Notes under the pieces: generated by a model
Seen by the model: the letters and a program-made list of their open reading frames with translations, nothing else
What the model was told of the DNA's origin: nothing
The model's database searches: none
From: Ornithinibacillus bavariensis
GTDB lineage: Bacteria > Bacillota > Bacilli > Bacillales > Amphibacillaceae
Direction of reading: 5' to 3'
NCBI RefSeq assembly: GCF_018333235.1
Contig: NZ_BORP01000001.1
Coordinates: 744,001-808,000 of the forward strand
DNA length: 64,000 nucleotides
In this document: positions 46,623-57,791 of the stretch, piece after piece
Position numbering within the stretch: the first letter of the stretch is position 1
Layout of the letters: every line of letters starts with the position of its first letter
Position numbers and translations under genes: made by a program

Positions 46623-47510
46623 ATGGCTATTACTGCACAAATGGTAAAAGAACTTCGTGAAAAAACAGGTGCTGGTATGATGGATTGTAAAAAGGCACTA
46701 ACAGAAACAAACGGTGACTTGGATAAAGCAATTGATTACTTACGTGAAAAAGGTATTGCTAAAGCAGCTAAAAAAGCAGACCGTATTGCAGCGGAAGGTT
46801 CTACATACATCGCTTCTAATGGCAATACTGCTGTGCTATTAGAGGTAAACTGTGAAACAGACTTTGTAACGAAAAATGAACAATTTAAAGATTTACTTGA
46901 GGCTTTAGGTAATCACCTGCTTTCTCAAAAACCATCTTCAGTTGAAGAAGCTTTGCAACAAAAGATTAATGGTGATGGAGATACTGTTGAAACATTTATT
47001 AATGCTGCAGTTGCTAAAATTGGAGAAAAGATTTCCTTACGTCGCTTTGAAATTATAACAAAAACAGACAATGATGCGTTTGGTGAATACCTTCATATGG
47101 GCGGAAGAATTGGTGTGCTTGCTTTATTAGAGGGTACAACTGATTCTACATTAGCTAAAGATATTGCAATGCATATTGCTGCTGTTAATCCTAAATACGT
47201 GTCACGTGAAGAAGTATCAGAAGATGTTATTAATCACGAGCGTGAAGTATTAAAACAACAAGCACTAAACGAAGGTAAACCAGAAAATATCGTAGAGAAA
47301 ATGGTTGAAGGCCGTTTAGGTAAGTTCTTCGAAGAAATTTGTTTATTAGAACAAAGCTTTGTAAAAGATCCAGACCAAAAGGTTAAGAAGTATGTTGCTG
47401 CAAAAGGAGCAACTGTTAAATCCTTTGCTCGCTATGAGGTTGGAGAAGGAATGGAAAAACGTTCTGACAACTTCGCTGAAGAGGTAATGAGTCAAGTAAA
47501 GAATAACTAA
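46623..47510 (+). CDS. tsf: Elongation factor Ts
   Basis: EF-Ts exchanges GDP for GTP on EF-Tu. It is 295 residues. The N-terminal UBA-like region has [20 protein letters not shown] (about 7-26). The core has the conserved [10 protein letters not shown] (about 78-87) that contacts EF-Tu. The ATG follows AAGGAGGA. A hairpin follows the stop. Confidence 0.99.
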   Translation: MAITAQMVKELREKTGAGMMDCKKALTETNGDLDKAIDYLREKGIAKAAKKADRIAAEGSTYIASNGNTAVLLEVNCETDFVTKNEQFKDLLEALGNHLLSQKPSSVEEALQQKINGDGDTVETFINAAVAKIGEKISLRRFEIITKTDNDAFGEYLHMGGRIGVLALLEGTTDSTLAKDIAMHIAAVNPKYVSREEVSEDVINHEREVLKQQALNEGKPENIVEKMVEGRLGKFFEEICLLEQSFVKDPDQKVKKYVAAKGATVKSFARYEVGEGMEKRSDNFAEEVMSQVKNN

Positions 47511-47516
47511 TTGATC

Positions 47517-47543
47517 AATAGGGAACATTTAATGTTCCCTATT
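47517..47543 (+). terminator. Hairpin after tsf
   Basis: A perfect 11-bp stem, AATAGGGAACA with TGTTCCCTATT, around a 5-base loop. Only a short T run follows, so termination may be partial. Confidence 0.7.
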
Positions 47544-47580
47544 TCACCATTACATAGTACAACCAATTAAGTTAACATAA

Positions 47581-48327
<747 letters not shown>

Positions 48328-48330
48328 TTT

Positions 48331-48888
48331 ATGTCAGAACAAATTCTAGGCTCATGTCGGGATAAAATGAAACAGGCTGTTCAGTCATTTTCACGAAGCT
48401 TGGCAACTGTGCGTGCTGGTAGAGCAAATCCTAGTCTATTAGATAGCGTATTTGTTGAGTATTATGGAGCTAACACACCATTAAATCAATTAGCAACGAT
48501 AAGTGCTCCAGAAGCTAGATTGCTTGTCATTACTCCCTATGATAAAACAGCAATGAATGATATCGAAAAAGCTATTCAAAAAGCGGATTTAGGTCTGTCG
48601 CCAACAAATGATGGCAATGTTATCCGTATTAATATCCCTGCATTAACAGAGGAACGTAGAAAAGATCTTGTAAAGGTTGTTGGAAAGTATGCAGAGGAAT
48701 ATCGTGTCCAAGTGAGAAATGTACGCCGTGATACAAATGATGCCTTAAAACGAGAAGAAAAAAACGGTGGTCTTACTGAGGATGAGCTACGACTTGCTCA
48801 AGACGATGTACAAAAAGAGACTGATAAGCATATTGCTGAAATCGACCAATTAGCTAAAGATAAAGAAAAGGAAATAATGGAAGTATAA
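48331..48888 (+). CDS. frr: Ribosome recycling factor
   Basis: RRF splits post-termination ribosomes with EF-G. It is 185 residues, the family norm. The typical [15 protein letters not shown] (about 25-39) and the helical [21 protein letters not shown] stretch are visible. The domain II linker region carries [16 protein letters not shown] terminator follows. Confidence 0.98.
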   Translation: MSEQILGSCRDKMKQAVQSFSRSLATVRAGRANPSLLDSVFVEYYGANTPLNQLATISAPEARLLVITPYDKTAMNDIEKAIQKADLGLSPTNDGNVIRINIPALTEERRKDLVKVVGKYAEEYRVQVRNVRRDTNDALKREEKNGGLTEDELRLAQDDVQKETDKHIAEIDQLAKDKEKEIMEV

Positions 48889-48914
48889 ATTATCTTCATT
48901 AATTCAACTGTTTA

Positions 48915-48940
48915 AGCCCTCTTATTCAAGGGGGCTTTTG
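48915..48940 (+). terminator. Terminator after frr
   Basis: AGCCCTCTT pairs with AAGGGGGCT around ATTC and is followed by TTTTG. Confidence 0.8.
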
Positions 48941-48987
48941 TATTCTTTTCGGTTTACCGTTATAATAAAATGGAAAATAGTTTGTTT

Positions 48988-49016
48988 TTGCTAGTGATGA
49001 ACGACAAACTTATGAT
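48988..49016 (+). promoter_or_regulatory. SigA-type promoter for uppS-cdsA
   Basis: TTGCTA, a 17-base spacer and TATGAT in the 226-base gap before uppS. The expected leader is about 90 bases. Confidence 0.55.
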
Positions 49017-49114
49017 AGAATATACAATTGGTATAGTGTCATATATGTATATTCTTAAGCATAATTATAATCGTATTTTTAAATGGATAAACATCAGTGT
49101 TCGGAGGACAGATT

Positions 49115-49876
49115 ATGTCGATTAAAATTCCTTTTTTTAGATCAAAACAGGAAAACCCTTTACAAGATAACGAATTAACAAATGTCCCAGAACATGTAGC
49201 AATTATTATGGACGGAAATGGTCGTTGGGCAAAAAAGAGGGGACTTCCACGAGTAGCAGGTCATAAAGCAGGTATGGATGTTGTCAAAAATATTGTCGAG
49301 GCGGCGATCAAATATAATGTAAAAATCTTGACGCTATTTGCTTTTTCAACAGAAAATTGGAAAAGACCTCAGCCCGAAGTAGAATTTCTATTAAGACTAC
49401 CTAAGGAATTTTTACACATCTATTTACCTGACTTAATGAAAAATAATGTACGAATTGAAACTATTGGTGATTTTGACTCACTACCTCCCTATACAAAGGA
49501 AGCAGTTCAATATGCGAAGGAAAAGACGAAGGATAACGATGGTTTATTACTGAACTTTGCACTAAATTATGGTAGTCGCAGTGAAATAATGAGAGCAATT
49601 AAGCTTATAATGAATGATTTGGATGATGATAAAGTCTCTATGGATAATATTGATGAGGATTTAATCTCAAAATATTTATATACGGAAGGCTTATCAGATC
49701 CTGATCTCTTAATTCGTACAAGTGGTGAGAAACGGCTAAGTAATTTTTTACTCTGGCAATTGGCTTATACGGAATTTTGGTTTACAGATGTATTATGGCC
49801 AGATTTCGATGAACAAGTATTTTCGGAGGCGCTCTTAGAATATCAAAAGAGAGCAAGGCGATTTGGAGGTATATAA
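49115..49876 (+). CDS. uppS: Undecaprenyl diphosphate synthase UppS
   Basis: UppS builds the C55 lipid carrier for cell-wall precursors by adding eight isopentenyl units to farnesyl diphosphate. It is 253 residues from ATG 49115 after CGGAGGA. The catalytic Asp is D33 in IIMDGNGRWAKKRG. The FAFSTENWKRP and RTSGEKRLSNFLLWQ motifs are intact. Its isoprenoid substrate must come from a pathway not encoded here, since dxr is missing from its usual place two genes down. Confidence 0.98.
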   Translation: MSIKIPFFRSKQENPLQDNELTNVPEHVAIIMDGNGRWAKKRGLPRVAGHKAGMDVVKNIVEAAIKYNVKILTLFAFSTENWKRPQPEVEFLLRLPKEFLHIYLPDLMKNNVRIETIGDFDSLPPYTKEAVQYAKEKTKDNDGLLLNFALNYGSRSEIMRAIKLIMNDLDDDKVSMDNIDEDLISKYLYTEGLSDPDLLIRTSGEKRLSNFLLWQLAYTEFWFTDVLWPDFDEQVFSEALLEYQKRARRFGGI

Positions 49877-49891
49877 GGTGATGAATGGTAG

Positions 49892-50689
49892 ATGAAACAA
49901 CGAATTTTAACAGCAATTGTAGCACTAATATTATTCATACCATTTGTTATCTATGGTGGTTGGCCGTTTGCGGTTGCAATTTACCTACTAGCGACAATTG
50001 GTTTAACGGAGCTACTGAAAATGCATAAAGTTGAATGGAATTCATTTCCTGGCTTACTTGCGATAATTTTTCTCTGGCTCCTTTTATACCCAGCAACTAA
50101 TGGGATACACAATATTAATTTAGCAACTAGCACAGCTGAAAATATTGTCTTATTTGTCCTACTTTTATTAGCTTATACTGTATTACTGAAGAATAAGTTT
50201 ACCTTTGATGATGTTGGTTTCATTTTATTAGCTGTCTTATATGTTGGAATGGGATTTTTTTATTTTCTGGAAACAAGAAATGCAGTAAATGGACTGGCTC
50301 AAATTTTCTTTACACTTATCTTAATTTGGTCTACAGATACAGGTGCATATTTTACCGGTAGGGCAATTGGAAAGCATAAACTATGGCCGGAGATTAGTCC
50401 AAATAAAACTATTGAAGGTGCTATTGGTGGTATAATACTTGCTAGTATTGTTGGGGTTATCTTTCATTTGATTTTCCCTTTTCCATTTAGTATTGTAACG
50501 GTCATTATTATTTCAATAGTAGTTTCTGTTTTTGGACAAATTGGTGACTTAGTAGAATCTGCATTTAAACGGCATTATAATGTAAAAGATTCTGGAAAAA
50601 TCCTTCCAGGACATGGTGGAATTTTAGACCGATTTGATAGTGCTATATTTGTTTTCCCAGTTCTTCAGTTTATATTACAGCTTTTATAG
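49892..50689 (+). CDS. cdsA: Phosphatidate cytidylyltransferase CdsA
   Basis: CdsA makes CDP-diacylglycerol from phosphatidate and CTP, the common precursor of phospholipids. It is 265 residues with about eight membrane segments. The family signature near the end is DSGKILPGHGGILDRFDS (about 232-249). It lies 15 bases after uppS. In B. subtilis dxr is next; here the next gene is rseP after 62 bases. Confidence 0.97.
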   Translation: MKQRILTAIVALILFIPFVIYGGWPFAVAIYLLATIGLTELLKMHKVEWNSFPGLLAIIFLWLLLYPATNGIHNINLATSTAENIVLFVLLLLAYTVLLKNKFTFDDVGFILLAVLYVGMGFFYFLETRNAVNGLAQIFFTLILIWSTDTGAYFTGRAIGKHKLWPEISPNKTIEGAIGGIILASIVGVIFHLIFPFPFSIVTVIIISIVVSVFGQIGDLVESAFKRHYNVKDSGKILPGHGGILDRFDSAIFVFPVLQFILQLL

Positions 50690-50751
50690 GTTATAGTTGA
50701 CTTTTAATAAGGCTAGCTTTTTTCACTTCAGGAAAAGGAAGGTGTTACAGT

Positions 50752-52017
50752 TTGACAACCGTTATAGCATTTATTTGCATGTTTGGACTTTTGGTATTTG
50801 TTCATGAACTCGGACATCTGATTTTTGCAAAGCGTGCTGGTATGTTAGCTCGAGAGTTTGCGATAGGGTTTGGACCAAAAATATTCGCTTTTACAAAAAG
50901 TGATACACTGTACACGATTCGGTTACTGCCAATAGGTGGTTATGTTCGTGTTGCTGGAGATGACCCGGAAATCATAGATTTAAAGCCAGGGCATCATATA
51001 GGGCTTGAATTTAATGATGAGGGAAAGGTAAATAAGATTATTGTTAATAATAAATCGAAGCATCCGAATGCACGTGTAATTGAAGTGGAAAAAGTTGACT
51101 TGGATCATGAATTAATTATTAAAGGCTATGAAATAGACGAAGAAGAGAATCTATTACACTTTGATGTTGATCGACGCGCTCTTTTTGTAATGGATGAAAA
51201 GGAAATGTTAATTGCTCCATATGATCGGCAGTTTGCATCTAAATCAGCTGGCAAAAGAGCAATGCAGTTGTTTGCAGGGCCAATGATGAACTTCATTCTT
51301 GCTATCGTTATTTTCATCATTATCGGAGTTGCCCATGGTGTTCCAGTTGATGAAGCTAAAATGGGTCAAGTTCAACCAGGCAGTCCGGCGGAGAAGGCGG
51401 GATTACTGGCTAACGATGAAATCATTCAAATCGATGATCAACCAGTGTCAACATGGAAGGAATTTACTTCTATCGTAAGGGAGAATCCTGGTGAAGAACT
51501 TACATTGAAAGTATTGCGTAATAGTGAAACAATAACAATAACTGTTGTTCCTAATTCTGTTACTGGACCTGAAGGGGAAAAGGCGATAGGACAAATAGGG
51601 GTATATCAAGCAAATGAAAAGTCATTTCTAGGCTCGTTCAAGTATGGTGCTATACAAACTTATGAAACCACCTCAATGATTTTAAGGAATCTCGCGATGC
51701 TAGTTACTGGCCAATTAGGTATTGATATGCTTTCTGGACCTGTAGGAATTTACGATGCCACAGATCAGGTGGTACAAACTGGTTTTGTTAACTTCCTATT
51801 ATGGACGGCGATTCTAAGTATAAACCTAGGAGTGGTTAATTTAGTTCCTTTACCTGCACTTGATGGTGGACGTTTACTATTTGTAGGTATTGAGGTTCTA
51901 CGAGGAAAACCAATTGAACCCGAAAAAGAAGGTATTTTTCATTTTGTTGGTTTTGCTTTATTAATGCTTCTAATGATTATCGTTACATGGAATGATATAC
52001 AACGATTGTTTTTATAA
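50752..52017 (+). CDS. rseP: Site-2 metalloprotease RseP (RasP)
   Basis: This membrane zinc protease cuts transmembrane anti-sigma factors and signal peptide remnants. It is 421 residues from a TTG start after GGAAGGTG. Zinc ligands are H18 and H22 with catalytic E19 (FVHELGHLIF). One PDZ domain fills about 195-275 (VQPGSPAEKAGLLANDEIIQ). The third zinc ligand is in LVPLPALDGGRLLF near 365. About four membrane helices are visible. Confidence 0.97.
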   Translation: MTTVIAFICMFGLLVFVHELGHLIFAKRAGMLAREFAIGFGPKIFAFTKSDTLYTIRLLPIGGYVRVAGDDPEIIDLKPGHHIGLEFNDEGKVNKIIVNNKSKHPNARVIEVEKVDLDHELIIKGYEIDEEENLLHFDVDRRALFVMDEKEMLIAPYDRQFASKSAGKRAMQLFAGPMMNFILAIVIFIIIGVAHGVPVDEAKMGQVQPGSPAEKAGLLANDEIIQIDDQPVSTWKEFTSIVRENPGEELTLKVLRNSETITITVVPNSVTGPEGEKAIGQIGVYQANEKSFLGSFKYGAIQTYETTSMILRNLAMLVTGQLGIDMLSGPVGIYDATDQVVQTGFVNFLLWTAILSINLGVVNLVPLPALDGGRLLFVGIEVLRGKPIEPEKEGIFHFVGFALLMLLMIIVTWNDIQRLFL

Positions 52018-52107
52018 AAGTACCGATACAAATTTTTACGTGTTTAAAAAGGTTGTATCTCATTTATAAAGCAGTTACTATAGAAATAGAATAATTAATT
52101 TACATGG

Positions 52108-52140
52108 ACCCTTGTCTTCTTCAATTTGACAAGGGTTTCC
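52108..52140 (+). terminator. Terminator between rseP and polC
   Basis: ACCCTTGTC pairs with GACAAGGGT around an 11-base loop, followed by a short T-rich stretch. Confidence 0.65.
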
Positions 52141-52197
52141 ATCTTTTAATGATTCCTGATGTTATGAAAATGGTACAAGCTGCAGGAGGATATGAGA

Positions 52198-55100
52198 ATG
52201 GATATTTCTAGTAAAGAGAAAATGGGTTTGTTACTCCAACAAATTAAAATAGAAGATCAGGTTATCCAGAACTATTTTCAAGATAGTTCTCTGTTAAAAC
52301 TTGATATCTTTAAATTACAAAAGTTATGGCATTTCTATATAGAGGTAAATCAAGTATTGCCAACAGCTATATATCAAGAATTAACTGCTAGCATTAAGAG
52401 AGCTTTTCAGCAAATAGCTACAGTGGAATTAACGATACATACACGTGATAAATCCGTGGATGAAAGCATAGTAAGTGAATACTGGCAACTCTATTTACAA
52501 TTAACCCCAGATATTTCACCTGCATATCGTGATTTAGTATTAAATCAAACGCCTAGAGTTAACGGTAATAAGATTATGTTAACTGCAAGGAATGAAGCAG
52601 AGGCAACTGCATTAAAAAAGAGACTAGACGAGAGCTTTAAATTATTCTGTCAAAAGGTTGGGCTTGCTTATTATCCTTTGACAGTTGATGTGAAGGAAGA
52701 AGAAGAAGCAATTCAACGTTTCCGCCAGCAAACCGCATTAGAGGATCAACAAATAATCTTAAAATCCATTCAAGAGAAGGAAAAGCGAGAAAAGGAAAAA
52801 CCTGTTCAGGAGAACCAACCATTTGCGATTGGCTATAAAATTCAAGACGAAATTACTGAAATGAGAGATATTCAAGAAGAAGAAAAAAGAAAAGCAGTTC
52901 AAGGGTATGTATTCGATGTCGAAATCCGCAAGCTTCGTTCAGGTAGAAGTCTGTTGATTGCGAAGGTGACGGATTATACGGATTCACTTCAGATTAAGAT
53001 GTTCTCCAAGGGTGATGAGGATGCATTAAAATTTGAACAATTAAAAAAGGGAATGTGGATAAAGGCTAGAGGAAGTATTCAGACAGATATGTATTCTAAT
53101 GAGCTTGCAATGATGGCGAATGATATTCATGAAATAAAGGTTGAAACTAGGCAGGATAACGCCCCCGAAGGTGAAAAACGAATAGAATTTCATGCACATA
53201 CAACGATGAGTCAATTGGATGCAGTGGTTTCACCGGGAAGATTAGTTGAACAGGCTGCTAAATGGGGACATAAAGCAATAGCGATTACCGACCATGCTGG
53301 GGTTCAGGGGTTTCCAGAAGCACATGGAGCCGGTAAGAAAAATGGTATAAAGGTAATCTACGGTGTGGAGGCAAATCTAGTTGATGATGGTGTACCGATT
53401 GCGTATAACGAAAAGGACATTGGATTAGAGGATGCAACATATGTGGTTTTTGACGTTGAAACGACTGGGCTTTCGGCTGTTTATGATACGATTATTGAAC
53501 TTGCAGCTGTAAAGATTCATAAGGGTGAAATAATTGATCGATTTGAGTCATTCGCTAATCCACATAAGCCACTATCACAGACAATTATTGATTTGACTGG
53601 AATTACAGATGATATGGTGAAAGATGCACCTGAAGTAGATGATGTGCTACGTGATTTCTACACTTGGAGTCAGGATGCTGTTTTTGTTGCACATAACGCT
53701 ACATTCGATATAGGTTTTCTTAACCAAGGATTTAGTAAGATAGGTTATGAAAAGGTAAGTAATCCAATCATTGATACATTAGAATTGTCCAGATTTTTAC
53801 TTCCAGGTTTAAAAAACCACCGTTTAAATACATTATGTAAGCATTTAGACATTGAATTAACTCAACACCACCGTGCTATTTACGATACGGAAGCAACGGC
53901 ATATTTGCTTTGGAAATTAATACAGCTAGTTTTACAAAAGGATGTAACGAATCATAATCAACTTAATGATCATATGGGAGAAGGAAATGCTTATCAACGT
54001 TCTAGACCTTTCCATTGTACACTTATTGCTAAAACCCAAGAGGGCTTAAAAAACTTGTATAAACTCGTTTCTTACGCTCATATTGATTATTTTTACCGAG
54101 TCCCACGAATTCCAAGATCTGTTTTACAAAAGCATCGCAATGGTATTTTAGTTGGGACTGCATGTGATAATGGAGAAGTGTTCGAAACCATGATGCAAAA
54201 ATCAGCTGATGAGGCAGAAAAGGTAGCCGAATTCTATGATTATATTGAAGTACAGCCCCCTCGAAATTATAGTCATTTAATTGAGAAAGAGTTAGTCCAA
54301 AATGAGGCACAATTACTAGATATTCTTAATAAGTTAGTAGAATTAGGGAAAAAGTTGAACAAGAAAGTAATAGCAACAGGAAATGTACATTATATTGATA
54401 ACCACGAAAAGATGTACCGGCAGATACTAATTGCTTCTCAATCTGGTAATCCTCTAAACCGTGTCACATTACCAGATACACCATTTCGAACAACGAATGA
54501 AATGCTAGATTGTTTTATGTTTTTAGGGGAAGAAAAGGCAAAAGAAATTGTAGTTACAAACACACAAGCCTTAGCTGATGAAATAGAAGAAATTTCGCCT
54601 GTTAAAGATGATCTTTATACACCAACCATTGAAGGTGCTGAACAAGAGATTAGGGAGTTATGCTATGAAAGAGCTAAATTAATCTATGGTGAGCCAGCAC
54701 CGAAAATCGTAACGGATCGTCTAGAAAAAGAGTTAAATAGTATTATTAGTAATGGATTCGCTGTTATTTATTTAATTGCCCATAAACTAGTTAAAAAATC
54801 GTTAGATGATGGTTATTTGGTAGGTTCCAGGGGTTCAGTAGGATCTTCCTTTGTCGCTACCATGACGGAGATAACAGAGGTTAATCCTTTACCACCACAT
54901 TACGTTTGTCCGAATTGCTATCATAGTGAATTTATCACAGATGGATCGTATGCTAGTGGATTCGATTTACCGGATAAAATTTGTCCAGAATGTGGCACAG
55001 CTTTTAATAAGGATGGGCAAGATATTCCTTTTGAAACTTTCCTTGGCTTCAAAGGGGATAAGGTTCCCGATATTGATTTGAACTTCTCAGGTGAATATCA

Positions 55101-56487
55101 GCCTCAAGCGCATAATTATACGAAAGTATTGTTTGGAGAGGATAATGTATACCGAGCAGGAACAATTGGTACCATTGCTGAAAAAACGGCATATGGCTAT
55201 GTAAAAGGCTATGCATCTGATAAAGGACTGGTCTTTAAAAATGCAGAAGTCGATCGATTAGTAAAAGGTTGTACAGGGGTTAAACGGACAACCGGACAGC
55301 ATCCAGGGGGAATTATTGTAGTACCTGCAGATTTGGAAATATTTGATTTTACTCCGATCCAATATCCGGCCGATGATCGGAAAAGTGAATGGCGTACTAC
55401 CCATTTTGATTTCCATTCTATTCATGACAACCTCCTTAAGCTGGACATACTTGGACACGATGATCCGACAGTCATTCGGATGCTTCAAGATTTAAGTGGA
55501 ATCGATCCGAAAACTATTCCTACTGATGACAAAGAAGTAATGAAAATATTCTCTTCTACCGAATCATTAGGTGTCACAGAGGAACAGATAAATTGTAAAA
55601 CAGGTACTTTAGGTGTACCAGAGTTTGGTACTAAGTTTGTTCGTCAAATGTTAGAAGATACAAAACCAAGTACGTTTGCAGAGCTTGTTATCATATCTGG
55701 CTTATCCCATGGTACTGATGTTTGGCTTGGAAATGCGCAAGAGCTCATTAATGAAGGTATTTGTGAATTACCGGATGTTATTGGTTGTCGTGACGACATC
55801 ATGGTTTATTTAATGCATAAAGGACTTGAGGCATCGTTAGCATTTAAAATAATGGAATCTGTTCGTAAGGGTAAGGGACTGCAGGATGAGTGGATAGTAG
55901 AAATGAAGAAGCATGATGTTCCAGATTGGTATATTGAATCTTGTAAGAAGATTAAATACATGTTCCCGAAAGCCCATGCAGCTGCTTACGTATTAATGGC
56001 GGTCCGTATTGCTTATTTTAAAGTACATTATCCATTATATTTCTATGCTGCTTATTTTACTGTTAGAGCAGGTGATTATGACTTAGAAACCATGATTAAA
56101 GGCTCAGATGCTATTCGTAAGCGGATTGAGAATATTAATGCTAAAGGTAATGATGCGTCTCCAAAAGAAAAAAGTTTACTAACAGTATTAGAAATTGCAC
56201 TTGAGATGTGTGAACGTGGTTTTTCCTTCCAGAAGGTTGACTTATATAAGTCACAAGCTTCTGAGTTTATAGTGGAAGGTAACACACTTATCCCTCCTTT
56301 TGATGCAGTTGAAGGTCTGGGTACTAATGCGGCAATCAACATTGTAAATGCAAGAGAACAAGGGGAATTCCTATCAAAAGAGGATTTACGAGAGCGCAGT
56401 AAAATATCTAAGACTATTCTTGAATATTTAGATAATCTTGGTTGTCTAGAAGGAATGGAAGAGAAAAACCAATTATCCTTATTCTAA
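52198..56487 (+). CDS. polC: DNA polymerase III PolC
   Basis: PolC is the main replicative polymerase of low-GC Firmicutes, with built-in proofreading. It is 1429 residues from ATG 52198, which has AGGAGG 8 bases upstream; ATG 52192 is only 2 bases from that site. Domains in order: N-terminal domains (about 1-230), OB fold (about 235-325), PHP start ([13 protein letters not shown]), inserted DEDD exonuclease ([12 protein letters not shown] near 420), PHP end, a zinc finger (CPNC...CPEC), and the polymerase core with [12 protein letters not shown] and [15 protein letters not shown]. Confidence 0.98.
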   Translation: MDISSKEKMGLLLQQIKIEDQVIQNYFQDSSLLKLDIFKLQKLWHFYIEVNQVLPTAIYQELTASIKRAFQQIATVELTIHTRDKSVDESIVSEYWQLYLQLTPDISPAYRDLVLNQTPRVNGNKIMLTARNEAEATALKKRLDESFKLFCQKVGLAYYPLTVDVKEEEEAIQRFRQQTALEDQQIILKSIQEKEKREKEKPVQENQPFAIGYKIQDEITEMRDIQEEEKRKAVQGYVFDVEIRKLRSGRSLLIAKVTDYTDSLQIKMFSKGDEDALKFEQLKKGMWIKARGSIQTDMYSNELAMMANDIHEIKVETRQDNAPEGEKRIEFHAHTTMSQLDAVVSPGRLVEQAAKWGHKAIAITDHAGVQGFPEAHGAGKKNGIKVIYGVEANLVDDGVPIAYNEKDIGLEDATYVVFDVETTGLSAVYDTIIELAAVKIHKGEIIDRFESFANPHKPLSQTIIDLTGITDDMVKDAPEVDDVLRDFYTWSQDAVFVAHNATFDIGFLNQGFSKIGYEKVSNPIIDTLELSRFLLPGLKNHRLNTLCKHLDIELTQHHRAIYDTEATAYLLWKLIQLVLQKDVTNHNQLNDHMGEGNAYQRSRPFHCTLIAKTQEGLKNLYKLVSYAHIDYFYRVPRIPRSVLQKHRNGILVGTACDNGEVFETMMQKSADEAEKVAEFYDYIEVQPPRNYSHLIEKELVQNEAQLLDILNKLVELGKKLNKKVIATGNVHYIDNHEKMYRQILIASQSGNPLNRVTLPDTPFRTTNEMLDCFMFLGEEKAKEIVVTNTQALADEIEEISPVKDDLYTPTIEGAEQEIRELCYERAKLIYGEPAPKIVTDRLEKELNSIISNGFAVIYLIAHKLVKKSLDDGYLVGSRGSVGSSFVATMTEITEVNPLPPHYVCPNCYHSEFITDGSYASGFDLPDKICPECGTAFNKDGQDIPFETFLGFKGDKVPDIDLNFSGEYQPQAHNYTKVLFGEDNVYRAGTIGTIAEKTAYGYVKGYASDKGLVFKNAEVDRLVKGCTGVKRTTGQHPGGIIVVPADLEIFDFTPIQYPADDRKSEWRTTHFDFHSIHDNLLKLDILGHDDPTVIRMLQDLSGIDPKTIPTDDKEVMKIFSSTESLGVTEEQINCKTGTLGVPEFGTKFVRQMLEDTKPSTFAELVIISGLSHGTDVWLGNAQELINEGICELPDVIGCRDDIMVYLMHKGLEASLAFKIMESVRKGKGLQDEWIVEMKKHDVPDWYIESCKKIKYMFPKAHAAAYVLMAVRIAYFKVHYPLYFYAAYFTVRAGDYDLETMIKGSDAIRKRIENINAKGNDASPKEKSLLTVLEIALEMCERGFSFQKVDLYKSQASEFIVEGNTLIPPFDAVEGLGTNAAINIVNAREQGEFLSKEDLRERSKISKTILEYLDNLGCLEGMEEKNQLSLF

Positions 56488-56531
56488 TCTATTAACAAAA
56501 ATGGATTGAAAGACATCGTAATATTAGATTG

Positions 56532-56560
56532 AAGCCCGTGCTTTAGAGTGCGGGTTTCTT
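56532..56560 (+). terminator. Terminator after polC
   Basis: AAGCCCG pairs with CGGGTTT across a 12-base loop and is followed by TCTT. The stem is moderate. Confidence 0.6.
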
Positions 56561-56583
56561 ATAATTCCTCATTACTAAATATC

Positions 56584-56613
56584 TTGATAAACAACATGAT
56601 ATGTATGTATAAT
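56584..56613 (+). promoter_or_regulatory. SigA-type promoter for the STAS gene
   Basis: TTGATA, an 18-base spacer and consensus TATAAT, about 60 bases before the GTG start. The gene therefore looks like a separate transcription unit. Confidence 0.65.
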
Positions 56614-56674
56614 TAGTTCACAATTATTTCACATTCATTACATAACGAATAAATTACTGTTAGGAAGTGATTCG

Positions 56675-57544
56675 GTGTCTAAGTTTATACAGAGCAATGA
56701 TATACATGAATTTCTTGTACATAATCGTCCATTATTTGAAGAAAGCTTACTAAATGAAGCAGTAAATGTTCGAGATAAAATTAATGAAATACATTTAATT
56801 GGTAATATCAATTTACTAGATAATGCACACAATCTAGTTCTGTTAGTTGTAGATCAAAAGGAAGAGGAAGTTAATAGCTTTGCTAGAAAAGAAGGCATCG
56901 TATGGGCAAAATATTCAATGACGCTTAGTTTTAAGTTGGAATGGCTACGTGCTATTCGAAAGACATTGTGGGAATTTTTATTCCACTTTGATGTACTAAG
57001 TGGAAAAACAGAAAAGCTAAGTGATGACTTCTATAAGGAAACAAGCCATTATAATGAATTAATTGACTCATTTATTAATGGATTCTTTATTAGCTACTCC
57101 AAATATAAAGATGAATTAATTGATAGACAGCAGAAGCTGGTTAACAATCTATCCGCACCAATCATTCCCATTACTCCTGATGTTAGTATATTACCACTGA
57201 TTGGTACTATTGATACTAATCGTGCCAATGTCATTGAAGAAAAGGTGTTATTTGAGGTAGGTCGACTACGTATTCAGACTTTGATTATGGATTTATCTGG
57301 TATTGCCGAGATGGATAATGAGGCGATTAAGCTGTTTTTAAAGCTTCTTGATGGGGTATCTATGATGGGAAGTAAGCTTGTGATAACTGGTTTAAGACCA
57401 GAAATTGTTCGGAATATGATCAAGCTAGATGTTGAATTTGGAACGAAGGCAACAACGAAGGCTACATTACAAAAAGCACTTCAGGATTATTTGCCTGTAG
57501 ATAAATCCTCTAAGGAGTCGAATAATCATTTGTTTTCAAGATAA
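56675..57544 (+). CDS. RsbR-like STAS domain protein
   Basis: A 289-residue protein with an N-terminal helical domain (about 1-150) and a C-terminal STAS domain (about 165-280). The STAS part reads VSILPLIGTIDTNRAN, then LIMDLSGIAEMDNEAI and ITGLRPEIVRNMIKL. This is the layout of RsbR stressosome proteins, which control SigB or other signalling outputs. In RsbR the positions after the DxSGxxxxD and RPEI segments are phosphorylated threonines; here both look like Asn (MDN and VRN). No kinase RsbT or RsbS is nearby. The start is GTG after AGGAAGTGA. It is monocistronic by promoter and position. Confidence 0.82.
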   Translation: MSKFIQSNDIHEFLVHNRPLFEESLLNEAVNVRDKINEIHLIGNINLLDNAHNLVLLVVDQKEEEVNSFARKEGIVWAKYSMTLSFKLEWLRAIRKTLWEFLFHFDVLSGKTEKLSDDFYKETSHYNELIDSFINGFFISYSKYKDELIDRQQKLVNNLSAPIIPITPDVSILPLIGTIDTNRANVIEEKVLFEVGRLRIQTLIMDLSGIAEMDNEAIKLFLKLLDGVSMMGSKLVITGLRPEIVRNMIKLDVEFGTKATTKATLQKALQDYLPVDKSSKESNNHLFSR

Positions 57545-57571
57545 AACTATATTTTAATATAGTATACACTC

Positions 57572-57600
57572 TTGCATGGTACCATATTATATGGTATATT
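57572..57600 (+). promoter_or_regulatory. Promoter of the rimP-nusA-infB operon, with inverted repeat
   Basis: TTGCAT, a 17-base spacer and TATATT with an extended -10 (TGG). The spacer holds a perfect inverted repeat, TACCATA-TTA-TATGGTA at 57580-57596, and an overlapping palindrome ATGGTACCAT at 57576-57585. This could be an operator or a chance feature of AT-rich DNA. Confidence 0.6.
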
Positions 57601-57632
57601 TTAGTAGTAAGTCAATGATAGTATCGGTCATG

Positions 57633-57654
57633 AAGAGTGGGTATTCCCACTCTT
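57633..57654 (+). terminator. First hairpin of the rimP-nusA leader
   Basis: AAGAGTGGG pairs with CCCACTCTT around TATT and is followed by TCTTCG. It lies about 27 bases after the expected transcription start. Confidence 0.6.
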
Positions 57655-57685
57655 TCTTCGTAAATTGCTCGCTCTGTTGAAACTT

Positions 57686-57709
57686 CCCTTGCCTATTGGC
57701 AAGGGTTTT
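57686..57709 (+). terminator. Second hairpin of the rimP-nusA leader
   Basis: CCCTTGCC pairs with GGCAAGGG around TATT and is followed by TTTTG. It is a typical intrinsic terminator, but lies upstream of rimP within the leader. It could act as an attenuator. Confidence 0.75.
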
Positions 57710-57791
57710 GTATTGATTGGAAGGCGAAATGAAAATAGACCAGATTGCCCATAATAACAAATATGAGGATTGTTACAGGAAAAGGAGGTTA

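Noticed and set aside
54029-54310. Minus-strand frame inside polC.
   Set aside because: It has no recognisable family or ribosome-binding site and lies wholly opposite a conserved gene.
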